DNA of 64,000 bases from Pseudomonas sp. PSB18 (lineage in GTDB: Bacteria > Pseudomonadota > Gammaproteobacteria > Pseudomonadales > Pseudomonadaceae). How positions within the stretch are numbered: the stretch's first letter is position 1; every line of letters starts with the position of its first letter. The DNA lies in assembly GCF_014596565.1 (NCBI RefSeq), contig NZ_NOIN01000016.1, forward strand, positions 1-64,000. The letters run 5' to 3'. Shown in pieces: positions 25,444 to 36,924 of the stretch. The translations under genes and the position numbers were made by a program. A model generated the notes under the pieces. The model saw only the letters and a program-made list of their open reading frames with translations, made no database searches and was not told the DNA's origin.

Positions 25444-25929
25444 GTGGAACGTATCTACATCGGCATGGGTAGCAACCTGGCCGAACCCGCGGCCCAACTG
25501 CGCAGCGCCCTCCAGGCGCTGGCAAGCCTGCCCGATAGCCGATTCGTCGGCGTCTCGGCGTTCTATCAAAGCGATTCACTGTTGCCAGGCCAGCCGCGCT
25601 ACACCAATGCCGTGGCGGCGCTGGACAGCCAACTGACGCCGCTGGACCTGCTCGACGCACTGCAAGCCATCGAAACCGACCAGGGCCGCGAACGCCTGGA
25701 GCGCTGGGGCCCGCGCACCCTGGACCTGGACATTCTGTTGTACGGCGATCGGCTGATCGACGAGCCTCGGCTCAAGGTTCCCCACTACCATATGCACGCC
25801 CGGGCCTTTGTGCTGTACCCGCTGGCGGAACTGGCCCCCGCCGACCTGCGTCTGGCCGACGGGCGCCTGCTCCAGGATCTGCTGGCCGCGTGTCCATTCG
25901 CCGGTCTGGAACGCCTGCCGCCTATCTGA
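25444..25929 (+). CDS. folK: 2-amino-4-hydroxy-6-hydroxymethyldihydropteridine pyrophosphokinase (HPPK)
   Basis: The 161-residue enzyme transfers pyrophosphate from ATP to the pterin in folate synthesis. It has the family start IYIGMGSNL and the signature RWGPRTLDLDILLYG with the two metal-binding aspartates. The start is GTG, three bases after the pcnB stop, so it depends on translation of pcnB. The pcnB-folK-panBC order is widespread in gammaproteobacteria. Confidence 0.95.
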   Translation: MERIYIGMGSNLAEPAAQLRSALQALASLPDSRFVGVSAFYQSDSLLPGQPRYTNAVAALDSQLTPLDLLDALQAIETDQGRERLERWGPRTLDLDILLYGDRLIDEPRLKVPHYHMHARAFVLYPLAELAPADLRLADGRLLQDLLAACPFAGLERLPPI

Positions 25930-25939
25930 CAAAGACCAT

Positions 25940-26037
25940 CCCCTGTGGGAGCGAGCCTGCTCGCGATAGCGGTGTATCAGCCGACATTCATATTGACTGG
26001 CCTACCGCTATCGCGAGCAGGCTCGCTCCCACAGGGG
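25940..26037. repeat. REPIN between folK and panB
   Basis: Perfectly paired arms (CCCCTGTGGGAGCGAGC... and complement) surround a spacer of about 35 bases. The remaining 257 bases to panB hold no gene; I see a TATAAA near 26233 but no matching -35. Confidence 0.92.
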
Positions 26038-26294
26038 TCAGTACTGGACGGTCATGTTTCAGACGCTCCCCACGGCTGAAACGCATCAGTCACCTCGGTA
26101 ACACCCGCCGGTAACACATCCAATTGACTTCCCCGGTGCTCCTCACGACTATAGGCGTCCCGTTGCCGCCAACGCGGCATTGAAGGGCGCAATCCAGGCC
26201 TTACAAGCACCACGCATAGAGGGTGCGCCTGTATAAATGACGAATCATGCGCGTTACTCGCAGTAGTTCACGAGCGCCTAATGAGGACTTTTTC

Positions 26295-27095
26295 ATGCCA
26301 GCTATTACCCTGACCACGCTGCAAGGTCTCAAGCAGAAAGGCGAAAAGATCGCCATGCTGACCTGCTATGACGCAACCTTCGCCCACGCCTGCAACGAGG
26401 CCGGTGTCGAAGTGCTGCTGGTGGGCGATTCCCTCGGCATGGTGTTGCAGGGCCACGACAGCACGCTGCCGGCGACCACCGCAGACATGGCCTACCACGT
26501 GGCCTGCGTCAAACGCGGTAACACCGATGCACTGATCCTCGCCGACCTGCCATTCATGGCCTACGCCACCCTCGACCAGACCATGACCAACAGCGCCTTG
26601 CTGATGCAGGCCGGCGCCCACATGGTGAAAGTCGAAGGTGCGTTGTGGCTGGCCGAGTCGATCCGGTTGCTGGCCGAGCGCGGCATCCCGGTGTGCGCGC
26701 ACCTGGGCCTGACACCGCAGGCGGTCAACGTGCTCGGCGGCTACAAGGTCCAGGGTCGCAATGAAAACCAGGCGCGGCAGATGCGCGCCGACGCCATTGC
26801 GCTGGAGCAGGCCGGAGCGGCGATGCTGTTGCTCGAATGCGTGCCCAGCGAGCTGGCCGAAGAAATCACCCAGGCGGTGAAGATTCCAGTCATCGGGATT
26901 GGCGCCGGCAACGCCACCGATGGTCAGGTACTGGTGCTGCACGACATGCTGGGGCTGTCGCTCACGGGGCGCGCGCCAAAGTTCGTGAAGAACTTCATGG
27001 CCGGGCAACCCAACATCCAGGCCGCCCTGAGCGCTTACGTGGCTGAGGTCAAAGCGGCCACCTTCCCTGGCGCCGAACACGGATTCTCTGCATGA
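26295..27095 (+). CDS. panB: 3-methyl-2-oxobutanoate hydroxymethyltransferase
   Basis: The 266-residue enzyme makes ketopantoate from 2-ketoisovalerate, the valine precursor supplied by the ilv genes. Typical motifs: MLTCYDATFA, LVGDSLGMVLQGHD, ADLPFMAY, KVEGA and VIGIGAGNATDGQVLVLHD. The ATG at 26295 follows an AGGA and gives standard length. It overlaps panC by four bases (ATGA). Confidence 0.96.
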   Translation: MPAITLTTLQGLKQKGEKIAMLTCYDATFAHACNEAGVEVLLVGDSLGMVLQGHDSTLPATTADMAYHVACVKRGNTDALILADLPFMAYATLDQTMTNSALLMQAGAHMVKVEGALWLAESIRLLAERGIPVCAHLGLTPQAVNVLGGYKVQGRNENQARQMRADAIALEQAGAAMLLLECVPSELAEEITQAVKIPVIGIGAGNATDGQVLVLHDMLGLSLTGRAPKFVKNFMAGQPNIQAALSAYVAEVKAATFPGAEHGFSA

Positions 27096-27949
27096 ACACC
27101 GTCAAGACCGTACGTGAACTGCGGGCCGCCGTGGCTCGTGCCCGCAGCGAAGGTAAACGAATCGCCTTCGTGCCGACCATGGGCAATCTGCACAGCGGCC
27201 ACGTGGCGCTGGTCACCAAAGCGGCGCAGCGAGCCGACTTCGTGGTGACCAGCATTTTCGTCAACCCGCTGCAGTTCGGCGCGGGCGAAGACCTCGACAA
27301 ATACCCGCGCACCCTCGCCGCCGACCAGGAAAAACTGCTCCAGGCCGGCTGCCATCTGCTGTTCGCCCCGTCCGTCGAAGAGATGTACCCCGACGGCATG
27401 GCCGGGCAGACCCGGGTCAGCGTGCCGCAATTGTCCGAAGGCCTGTGCGGCGCCAGCCGTCCCGGGCACTTCGAGGGCGTGGCGACGGTGGTCAGCAAGC
27501 TGTTCAACATGGTCCAGCCCGACCTGGCGGTGTTCGGCCAGAAAGACTTCCAGCAACTGGCGGTGATCCGCGCATTGGTCCACGACCTGAATATGCCGAT
27601 CCAGATCATTGGCGAACCGACCGTTCGCGCCGAAGATGGCCTGGCGCTGTCGTCGCGCAATGGCTTCCTCAGCCCTGAACAACGTGCCGTGGCGCCCGTG
27701 GTCTACCGCAGCCTCAGCTGCATTGCCGAGGCGATCCGACAAGGGCAACGGGACTTCCCGGCCCTGGTTGCCGAGCAGGTCACGCAACTCGAAGCCGCGG
27801 GGTTGCGCCCCGATTACCTGGAGATCCGCCAGGCTCGGACCTTGCGCCCGGCCACGCCTGAAGACCGCGATCTGGTGATTCTGGTCGCCGCGTTCCTCGG
27901 CACCACCCGACTGATCGACAACCTGCACCTGGACCTCGACGCCGCCTGA
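27092..27949 (+). CDS. panC: Pantoate--beta-alanine ligase
   Basis: The 285-residue ATP-dependent ligase joins pantoate to beta-alanine. Class signatures are PTMGNLHSGH (HIGH-like), FVNPLQFG, and GQKDFQQ, with SSRNGFLSPEQR for the nucleotide site. It overlaps panB and is followed by a REP element, then panD, which supplies its beta-alanine. Confidence 0.96.
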   Translation: MNTVKTVRELRAAVARARSEGKRIAFVPTMGNLHSGHVALVTKAAQRADFVVTSIFVNPLQFGAGEDLDKYPRTLAADQEKLLQAGCHLLFAPSVEEMYPDGMAGQTRVSVPQLSEGLCGASRPGHFEGVATVVSKLFNMVQPDLAVFGQKDFQQLAVIRALVHDLNMPIQIIGEPTVRAEDGLALSSRNGFLSPEQRAVAPVVYRSLSCIAEAIRQGQRDFPALVAEQVTQLEAAGLRPDYLEIRQARTLRPATPEDRDLVILVAAFLGTTRLIDNLHLDLDAA

Positions 27950-27972
27950 CACCATTCCCTCTGTGGAAAAAA

Positions 27973-28061
27973 CTGTGGGAGCAAGGCTTGCCCGCGACGA
28001 AGGCAACGCGGTCGGCCCTGGAACCGAGGTGACTGTATCGCGAGCAAGCTTTGCTCCCACG
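27973..28061. repeat. Diverged REP pair between panC and panD
   Basis: Variant arms CTGTGGGAGCAAGGCTTGCC and CGAGCAAGCTTTGCTCCCAC belong to the same superfamily as the other REPs but with GCAAG/CTTGC centres. The two arms are less alike than in other elements here, suggesting an old copy. Confidence 0.8.
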
Positions 28062-28152
28062 GGCTCACCCACAGGGGATGGTGGAGTCATTGCCGCCTCG
28101 GTGGCCTTCGGGCAAACTGCCCGCCGTTCGGACCCGACCAGAGGAGAAAACC

Positions 28153-28533
28153 ATGCACGCCATCATGCTCAAGGCCAAGCTGCACCGCGCCGAAGTCACT
28201 CACGCCGTGCTCGACTACGAAGGCTCCTGTGCCATCGATGGGGAGTGGCTGGACCTGTCGGGGATCCGTGAATACGAGCAGATCCAGATCTACAACGTCG
28301 ATAACGGCGAGCGCTTCACCACCTACGCCATCCGTGGCGAAGAAGGTTCGCGGATGATCTCGGTCAACGGTGCCGCAGCCCACAAGGCCAAGGTGGGTGA
28401 CCGCGTCATCATCTGCGCCTACGCCCACTACAGCGAAGCCGAGCTGGTCAACTTCAAGCCCCGCATGCTGTACATGGCGCCGGGCAACGAGCTAAGCCAC
28501 ACCAGCAATGCCATTCCGGTGCAGGTCGCCTGA
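28153..28533 (+). CDS. panD: Aspartate 1-decarboxylase (pyruvoyl enzyme)
   Basis: The 126-residue precursor makes beta-alanine from aspartate. It self-cleaves between Gly24 and Ser25 (DYEGSCAID), Ser25 becoming the pyruvoyl cofactor. The chain continues with IQIYNVDNGERF and SVNGAAAHKAKVGDRVII. GAGGAGA precedes the ATG. Maturation may need PanM/PanZ in enterobacteria; no such gene is here. Confidence 0.96.
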   Translation: MHAIMLKAKLHRAEVTHAVLDYEGSCAIDGEWLDLSGIREYEQIQIYNVDNGERFTTYAIRGEEGSRMISVNGAAAHKAKVGDRVIICAYAHYSEAELVNFKPRMLYMAPGNELSHTSNAIPVQVA

Positions 28534-28551
28534 TCGCCCCCGCACATTCCC

Positions 28552-28643
28552 CTGTGGGAGCGAGCCTGCTCGCGATTACGGTAGTGAGGTTGACCTTGAT
28601 GCCAACTGACACACCGCCATCGCGAGCAGGCTCGCTCCCACAG
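28552..28643. repeat. REPIN between panD and pgi
   Basis: Inverted REP units CTGTGGGAGCGAGCCTGCTC and complement. The remaining 240 bases before pgi hold no gene; TTGTATAAAAAAG near 28705 is A+T-rich and might belong to the pgi promoter. Confidence 0.9.
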
Positions 28644-28884
28644 TGAGTATTCTGTGTTCTTAAGCGTGCATCGCTTTCCGTCTGTCGGCCCTTTCCTGCA
28701 CCCGTTGTATAAAAAAGTACCGGGAACCGGTCTGACAAAGCCAAGACAGATCGCAACGCGAGGTTTACTGTAGTCGCCCTGCGCCCGCAGATCGTGTCGA
28801 CGCAGGTGTCCGGACGCCCTCCGCGGGCCATGCCGGAATTTTTAGTGTACAAAAGGTCGTTCAAGTAAAAGGAAACCCGCAGCG

Positions 28885-30549
28885 ATGGCGTACTACCGAA
28901 ACCCTCATGACGTGACCGCCCTGCCCGCCTGGCAGGCGCTGAATGACCACCGCAAGGCCATGCAGGATTTCAGCATGCGCGAAGCGTTCAATGCCGATCC
29001 GCAGCGTTTCAACCAATTCACCCTGTCGAGCTGCGGCCTGTTTCTCGATTATTCAAAAAACCTGATCACCGCCCAGACCCGCGACCTGCTGGTGGGCCTG
29101 GCCAATGAAGTCGACCTCAAGGGCGCGATCAAGGCGCTGTTCGAAGGCGAAATCATCAACGCCTCCGAAAACCGCCCCGCCCTGCACACCGCCCTGCGTC
29201 GGCCGGTGGGCGACCGGTTGCTGGTGAACGGCGTCAACGTGATGCCGGATGTGCACAAGGTGCTGAACCAGATCACTGACCTGGTGGGCCGAATTCACGA
29301 TGGCTTGTGGCGCGGCTATACCGAGAAGCCGATCACCGACGTGGTGAACATCGGTATCGGTGGCTCCTTCCTCGGCCCGGAACTGGTGTCCGAAGCCCTG
29401 TTGTCCTACGCGCAAAAAGGCGTTCGCTGCCATTACCTGGCGAACATCGACGGCAGCGAGTTCCATGAGCTGACCATGAAGCTGCGCGCCGAGACCACGT
29501 TGTTCATCGTCTCGTCGAAATCCTTCAATACCCTCGAAACCCTGAAGAACGCCCAGGCCGCCCGCGCCTGGTACCTCGCCCAGGGCGGTTCCGAAGCGGA
29601 GCTGTATCGCCACTTCATCGCCGTATCGAGCAACAACGCGGCGGCCGTGGCCTTCGGCATCCGCGAAGAAAACATCTTCCCGATGTGGGACTGGGTCGGC
29701 GGGCGTTACTCGCTGTGGTCGGCCATCGGCCTGCCGATCGCCCTCGCCATCGGCATGTCGAACTTCAAGGAACTGCTGTCCGGCGCCTATTCCATGGACC
29801 AGCATTTCCAGAGTGCGCCATTCGAACAGAACATGCCGGTGCTGCTGGCCTTGCTGGGCGTGTGGTACGGCAATTTCTGGGGCGCGCAAAGCCACGCGAT
29901 CCTGCCGTACGACCATTACCTGCGCAATATCACCAAACACTTGCAGCAACTGGACATGGAATCCAACGGCAAGAGCGTGCGCCAGGACGGTACACCGGTG
30001 TCCACCGACACCGGCCCGGTGATCTGGGGCGGCGTCGGCTGCAACGGCCAGCACGCCTACCACCAGTTGCTGCACCAGGGCACCCAATTGATCCCGGCCG
30101 ACTTCATCGTGCCGGTTGTCAGCTTCAACCCGGTTTCCGATCATCACCAGTGGCTGTACGCCAACTGCCTGTCACAAAGCCAGGCACTGATGCTCGGCAA
30201 GACCCGCGCCGAAGCCGAAGCCGAGCTGCGGGACAAGGGCGCCAGTGAAGAAGACGTGCAGAAGCTGGCCGCCCACAAGGTCATCCCGGGCAACCGTCCG
30301 AGCAACACACTGGTGGTGGAACGTATCAGCCCGCGGCGTCTTGGCGCATTGGTGGCGCTGTACGAACATAAAGTGTTCGTACAAAGCGTGGTCTGGGGTA
30401 TCAACGCTTTCGACCAGTGGGGCGTGGAGCTGGGCAAGGAGCTGGGCAAGGGTGTCTACAACCGCCTGGTGGGTAGCGAAGAAAGTGCTGCCGAAGACGC
30501 TTCGACCCAAGGTCTGATCAACTACTTCCGTGGACGTCATCGCGGTTAA
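28885..30549 (+). CDS. pgi: Glucose-6-phosphate isomerase
   Basis: The 554-residue enzyme interconverts glucose-6-phosphate and fructose-6-phosphate. Visible motifs: the SIS-domain phosphate loop NIGIGGSFLGPELV, the PGI signature VGGRYSLWSAIGLPIAL, and GAQSHAILPYDHYL; the late histidine motif is in NGQHAYHQLLHQGT. AAAGGAAA precedes the ATG. In pseudomonads it works mainly toward gluconeogenesis and the Entner-Doudoroff cycle. Confidence 0.97.
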   Translation: MAYYRNPHDVTALPAWQALNDHRKAMQDFSMREAFNADPQRFNQFTLSSCGLFLDYSKNLITAQTRDLLVGLANEVDLKGAIKALFEGEIINASENRPALHTALRRPVGDRLLVNGVNVMPDVHKVLNQITDLVGRIHDGLWRGYTEKPITDVVNIGIGGSFLGPELVSEALLSYAQKGVRCHYLANIDGSEFHELTMKLRAETTLFIVSSKSFNTLETLKNAQAARAWYLAQGGSEAELYRHFIAVSSNNAAAVAFGIREENIFPMWDWVGGRYSLWSAIGLPIALAIGMSNFKELLSGAYSMDQHFQSAPFEQNMPVLLALLGVWYGNFWGAQSHAILPYDHYLRNITKHLQQLDMESNGKSVRQDGTPVSTDTGPVIWGGVGCNGQHAYHQLLHQGTQLIPADFIVPVVSFNPVSDHHQWLYANCLSQSQALMLGKTRAEAEAELRDKGASEEDVQKLAAHKVIPGNRPSNTLVVERISPRRLGALVALYEHKVFVQSVVWGINAFDQWGVELGKELGKGVYNRLVGSEESAAEDASTQGLINYFRGRHRG

Positions 30550-30570
30550 GCCCTAGGCCTGCGTTACCCT

Positions 30571-30662
30571 CTGTGGGAGCGAGCCTGCTCGCGATAGCGG
30601 TAGATCAGTCAACATCCCCATTGACTGATACGCCGCCATCGCGAGCAGGCTCGCTCCCACAG
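30571..30662. repeat. REPIN between pgi and acs
   Basis: Inverted REP units CTGTGGGAGCGAGCCTGCTC/complement around a spacer containing a second imperfect repeat (TCAGTCAA/TTGACTGA). Confidence 0.92.
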
Positions 30663-30722
30663 TCGTTTGTGCATGGCTTGAACCCTCCGGCTACTCGGCG
30701 CATCTTTATGACTTGTCGCAAA

Positions 30723-30730
30723 AACAAGAA
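30723..30730 (+). promoter_or_regulatory. Candidate Hfq/Crc-binding CA motif at the acs ribosome-binding site
   Basis: AACAAGAA matches the AAnAAnAA motif exactly, inside a longer A-rich run (AAAAACAAGAATAGGGA). It lies 12 bases before the acs ATG and abuts the AGGGA ribosome-binding site, the usual place for Hfq/Crc repression sites in Pseudomonas. Confidence 0.65.
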
Positions 30731-30742
30731 TAGGGAACCGTC

Positions 30743-32680
<1,938 letters not shown>

Positions 32681-32694
32681 ACGACCACCGTACT

Positions 32695-32803
32695 GATCGT
32701 TCCCACACTCTGCGCGGGAACGCCGCAACGGACGCTCCGCGTTCGGCCTCTGGGGACGCGGAGCGTCCCTGGCTGCATTCCCACGCAGAGCGTGGGAACG
32801 ATC
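32695..32803. repeat. Nested palindromic intergenic repeat
   Basis: Outer arms GATCGTTCCCAC... (32695-32723) and its complement (32775-32803) pair over 29 bp with three mismatches. Inside, GGACGCTCCGCG and CGCGGAGCGTCC form a second stem. The whole can fold as one nested cruciform. It is unlike the REP class in sequence; I recall similar elements in other fluorescent pseudomonads. Confidence 0.85.
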
Positions 32804-32855
32804 CTTCCCGAAGCTGCTAAACTCCCGCGCCTCATTTCCTTAAGGCGCGTGTGGC

Positions 32856-33872
32856 ATGTCTTCCTTGAATCAGGCGCTGCGCGCCGCCCTCGACCAGCGT
32901 CAGGACCTGCTCAGCCAGTTGCACCAGCAAGGCACCGATTGTTATCGCCTGTTCCATGGCAGCCAGGAAGGCGCCCCCGGCCTGACCGTCGACCGCTACG
33001 GCCCGCAATTGCTGGTGCAGAGTTTCCATCAGTCGCTGGAGCGCGAGGCCTTGTTGCAGTTGCACGGTATCGTCAACGAAGCCCTGGGCGTCGACACCCT
33101 GCTGGTCTACAACGACCGCGCCCGAGGCAACTCGCGGATCGACCGCCAGGACACGGTCTACCAAGCCGAAGAAGCCGCCCTGCAAGACCTGGTCGGCCAC
33201 GAATGGGGCCTGAATTATCGCGTCCGTGGACGCCATGCCGGACAGGATCCATTGCTGTTTCTCGACCTGCGCAATGCCCGGGGCTGGGTCAAGGAACACA
33301 GCCGCAACAAAAGCGTGTTGAACCTGTTCGCCTACACCTGCGGCGTTGGCCTGAGCGCCGCGGCCGGTGGCGCACGGGAGGTGTGCAACCTGGACTTTGC
33401 CGAAGGCAACCTGGCGGTAGGTCGCGAAAACGGCCTGCTCAATCCCGCGTTACTCCCCATGGAGTTCGTGCAGTCGGACTACTTCCCGGCGATCCGCCAA
33501 CTGGCAGGCCTGCCCATCAGCCAACGGCGCGGGCAGAAACTACCCAGCTATGTACGCCTGGAGCAACGCCAGTACGATCTGGTGCTGCTTGACCCGCCAG
33601 CTTGGGCCAAGAGCGCCTTCGGCACCGTCGACCTGCTGCGGGACTACCAGAGCCTGCTCAAACCGGCGCTGCTCACCACCGCCGACAATGGCGTGCTGAT
33701 CTGCTGCAACAATCTGGCAAAGGTGTCCATGGACGACTGGCGCGAACAGGTGTTGCGCTGCGCGGAAAAAGCCGGCCGACCGGTGCGCGAATGGAGCGTG
33801 CTGACGCCCGGCGAGGACTTTCCTTCCATGGACCGAAATCCTCCGCTCAAGACACTGATCCTGCAGTTCTGA
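32856..33872 (+). CDS. Class I SAM-dependent methyltransferase (RlmI-like)
   Basis: The 338-residue protein has the RlmI/RlmK-type catalytic part: N-terminal linker domain (GLTVDRYGPQLLVQSFHQSLER), SAM-binding NLFAYTCGVGLSAAAGGA, and the DPPAW motif (LVLLDPPAWAKSAFG). Family members methylate cytosine or guanine in 23S rRNA. The N-terminal PUA domain of true RlmI is missing, so the exact target is uncertain. It stands alone between a palindromic repeat and the DUF748 gene. Confidence 0.82.
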   Translation: MSSLNQALRAALDQRQDLLSQLHQQGTDCYRLFHGSQEGAPGLTVDRYGPQLLVQSFHQSLEREALLQLHGIVNEALGVDTLLVYNDRARGNSRIDRQDTVYQAEEAALQDLVGHEWGLNYRVRGRHAGQDPLLFLDLRNARGWVKEHSRNKSVLNLFAYTCGVGLSAAAGGAREVCNLDFAEGNLAVGRENGLLNPALLPMEFVQSDYFPAIRQLAGLPISQRRGQKLPSYVRLEQRQYDLVLLDPPAWAKSAFGTVDLLRDYQSLLKPALLTTADNGVLICCNNLAKVSMDDWREQVLRCAEKAGRPVREWSVLTPGEDFPSMDRNPPLKTLILQF

Positions 33873-33977
33873 GCCAACCTCAGCACTCCTACGGGAAAAA
33901 CGGACAAATCTCATAAATACCAGTGGCTTCGGAACCGTAAACGCGTGCCATACTCCAAGGCACTCCGATTCCACCAG

Positions 33978-36923
33978 ATGAAGCCACACATGCTCAAAGG
34001 ATTGCTGCGCGCCCTTGGCGCCCTGTTCACCGCACTGGCCCTCTACAGCCTGCTGGGTTTCCTGATACTGCCAGGCATCGCCTTGCGCATCGCCAATCAA
34101 CAACTGGCCAACCATGCCACGGTACCCGCTCAGATCCAGCGCATCGAACTCAATCCTTTCAGCCTTGAAGTCACCGTCTGGGGCCTGAACATCGGTGAAC
34201 CGGGCAAGGAACAGGTGGGCTTCGAACGGCTGTACGCCAACCTGCAGATCGACAGCCTGTGGTCCGGCGCCCTGCACCTGGCCGACATCGAACTGGACAA
34301 GCCCCGGACCGAGGTGCTGTTCGCCAAGGACGGCCAACTGAACCTCCTGGGCTTGTTCAAGCTGCCACCCAGCGAACCGACCCCAGCCAACCCCGAGGCC
34401 AAGCCGTTTCCCCTGCGGGTCGACCGGATCAAGCTGGCCACCGGCTATGTCCATTTCCAGGACCTTCGCCCCAGCGAACCCATCGAATTTCTCTACGACA
34501 CCCTTGATTTCGAGCTGAAGAACCTCAGCACCCTGCCCGACGACAGCGCCGACATGACCCTGGTGGCCGCCGGTCCCGAAGGTGGGAAGGTCGACTGGAC
34601 CGGTAACTTCAGCCTTTCGCCGATCGCGTCCGAGGGCAAACTGAAGGTCTCCGATGGCCAGATGAAGTTCTGGTGGCCTTACGTCCGCGACGCGGTACCG
34701 CTGGTGCTGGAGAACGGCATCCTCAACCTGAGCACCGACTACAAGCTCAACCTGGCCAAGGGCACCGAGCTGCTGCTCAACAACGTGGCCGTCAGTGTCG
34801 CGCCTTTTGCCATCAAGGCCCCCGATGGCCGTCCGCTGGCGAAGCTCGAACGCCTGGATGTCAGCGAAACCACGGTGGACCTGGCTAAACAGCAGGTGGT
34901 CGTGGGCAAGATCCGCAGCCAGAAACTCGAAACCTGGGCGGCACGCGAAGCCGATGGCCAGTTGGACTGGCAGAAACTCTTCGCCAGCCAGCCGGCCAAG
35001 CCGCAGGTCAAGGTCGAACCGGCATCGGCCCCGGCAGCGGCCGATTCGCCCAAACCCGAGCCCAAGGCAGCCGCCAAACCCTGGCAGGTGCTGTTGAAGG
35101 ATGTGCAACTGCGCGATTACCGGGTGCATCTGGCCGACCGCCAGGCGCAACCCGCCGTGGCACTGGACGTCGGCCCGCTGAACCTCGACCTGCAGAACTA
35201 CGACACCCTCAACGGCTCGCCTTTTACCCTCAAGCTTGATACCGGCGTGGGTAAACAGGGCAAGCTCATGGCCGACGGCGAAGTCAACCTGAACCCGATC
35301 ACCGCCAGGCTCAAGGTCAAGACCCAGGACATCGACCTGCGTGTCGCCCAGGCCTATATCACCCCGTTCATTCGCCTGGAGCTGCGCTCAGGGATGCTCG
35401 GCAGCGATCTGGCGGTCGACCTCAAGAGCACCGCGCCGCTGGCCTTCGCGGTCACCGGCCGCGCCCAGGTCGACCAACTGCACACCCTCGACACCCTCAA
35501 GACCCGCGATTTCGTCAAATGGCAAAGCCTGGTGCTCGAAGGCCTCAATTATCAGCATGGCGACAGCCTGTCCATCGACAAGGTCAACCTGTTCCAACCT
35601 TATGCCCGCTTCATGATCAACGACGATCGCACCACCAACGTCGATGACTTGCTGATCCCACAGCCGCCGGACAGCGGTACGAAGAGCACTGCAGCAAAAC
35701 CGGCGTCCCAGGAAAAACCGCTGGGTATTCACGTCGGCGCGATTGCCATCAACGACGGTTCGGCCAACTTCGCCGACTTCAGCCTGACGCCGAATTTCGC
35801 CACGGCCATCCAGCAGCTCAACGGCCAGATCGGCACCATCGACAGCCGCCAGGCCAAACCGGCCAGCGTAGACGTCAACGGCAAGGTCGACCGCTATGCG
35901 CCGGTAACGATCAAGGGTGCTCTCAACCCGTTCGACCCGATGGCCAGCCTCGATATCGCCACCAGCTTCAAACGGGTCGAGCTGACGACGCTGACGCCCT
36001 ACTCCGGCAAATTCGCCGGTTATCGCATCCGCAAGGGCCGACTCAATCTCGACCTGCATTACCGGATCACCAAGGGTCAGCTCCAGGCCGAAAACAAGGT
36101 GGTGGTCGAGCAACTGCAACTGGGGGAAAAGGTCGACAGCCCGGACGCAGTGAGCCTGCCGTTGAAACTGGCCGTCGCGCTGCTGAAGGATTCCCAGGGC
36201 AGGATCTCCATCGAGCTGCCGGTGTCCGGCAATCTCAACGACCCGCAATTCAGTGTGATGCCGATTGTCTGGCAAACCCTGCGCAACCTGGTGGTGCGGG
36301 CTGCCCAGGCGCCGTTCAAACTCATCGGTGGGCTGGTGGCCGGCGGTGGCTCGGAAGACCTGGGCAGCGTGGCCTTTGCACCGGGCTCCAGCGACCTGAG
36401 CCCGGAAAACGAAGGCGTGCTGCTCAAGCTCTCCGAGGCGCTGGCCAAGCGTCCGGAACTGCGCCTGGAAATCGAAGGCACTGCCGCCGAAAGCAGCGAC
36501 GGGCCGCTGCTCGCCGGCCAGCGCCTGGAACGTGAATACCAGTACAACTACTACAAGATGCTGCAACGCCGGGGCGACAAGGTTCCCGCCAAGGCGGCGC
36601 TGCTGCAGGTGCCGGAAGACGAAAAGGCACCGCTGCTGGAAGGCATCTATCGAACCCGTCTCAAGACCCAGCCGCCGGCCGAATGGACACAACTGGATAA
36701 AAAGGCCCGCATCGAGAAACTGCGTGAAGGCGTTATCAAATTCTGGAGCGCCAGTGACGTATTGCTGCGCGAGTTGGGCCAGGAGCGGGCCAGCAGCATC
36801 AAGGACTTCCTGGTGGACAAGGGCAAGTTGGCCGATGACCGTGTCTATTTCATCGACGCCAGCCTCGGCCAGGCCGAAAGCGACGGGCGTGTGATCACCC
36901 CTCTGCATCTGGATGCCGAATAG
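33978..36923 (+). CDS. DUF748-domain envelope protein (AsmA-like superfamily)
   Basis: This protein of about 981 residues has one N-terminal membrane helix (ALGALFTALALYSLLGFLIL), then long periplasmic stretches with repeated AsmA/DUF748 beta-rich patterns (for example QLNLLGLFKLPPSEP, NLSTDYKLNLAKG). Its C-terminal part has an OmpA-like segment (VAFAPGSSDLSPENEGVLLKLSEALAKRPELRLEIEG, split by residues about 795-830). AsmA-like proteins are linked to lipid traffic between membranes; this is inference. The start is uncertain: GTG 33945, ATG 33978 or ATG 33990, none with a clear ribosome-binding site. Confidence 0.8.
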   Translation: MKPHMLKGLLRALGALFTALALYSLLGFLILPGIALRIANQQLANHATVPAQIQRIELNPFSLEVTVWGLNIGEPGKEQVGFERLYANLQIDSLWSGALHLADIELDKPRTEVLFAKDGQLNLLGLFKLPPSEPTPANPEAKPFPLRVDRIKLATGYVHFQDLRPSEPIEFLYDTLDFELKNLSTLPDDSADMTLVAAGPEGGKVDWTGNFSLSPIASEGKLKVSDGQMKFWWPYVRDAVPLVLENGILNLSTDYKLNLAKGTELLLNNVAVSVAPFAIKAPDGRPLAKLERLDVSETTVDLAKQQVVVGKIRSQKLETWAAREADGQLDWQKLFASQPAKPQVKVEPASAPAAADSPKPEPKAAAKPWQVLLKDVQLRDYRVHLADRQAQPAVALDVGPLNLDLQNYDTLNGSPFTLKLDTGVGKQGKLMADGEVNLNPITARLKVKTQDIDLRVAQAYITPFIRLELRSGMLGSDLAVDLKSTAPLAFAVTGRAQVDQLHTLDTLKTRDFVKWQSLVLEGLNYQHGDSLSIDKVNLFQPYARFMINDDRTTNVDDLLIPQPPDSGTKSTAAKPASQEKPLGIHVGAIAINDGSANFADFSLTPNFATAIQQLNGQIGTIDSRQAKPASVDVNGKVDRYAPVTIKGALNPFDPMASLDIATSFKRVELTTLTPYSGKFAGYRIRKGRLNLDLHYRITKGQLQAENKVVVEQLQLGEKVDSPDAVSLPLKLAVALLKDSQGRISIELPVSGNLNDPQFSVMPIVWQTLRNLVVRAAQAPFKLIGGLVAGGGSEDLGSVAFAPGSSDLSPENEGVLLKLSEALAKRPELRLEIEGTAAESSDGPLLAGQRLEREYQYNYYKMLQRRGDKVPAKAALLQVPEDEKAPLLEGIYRTRLKTQPPAEWTQLDKKARIEKLREGVIKFWSASDVLLRELGQERASSIKDFLVDKGKLADDRVYFIDASLGQAESDGRVITPLHLDAE

Positions 36924-36924
36924 G

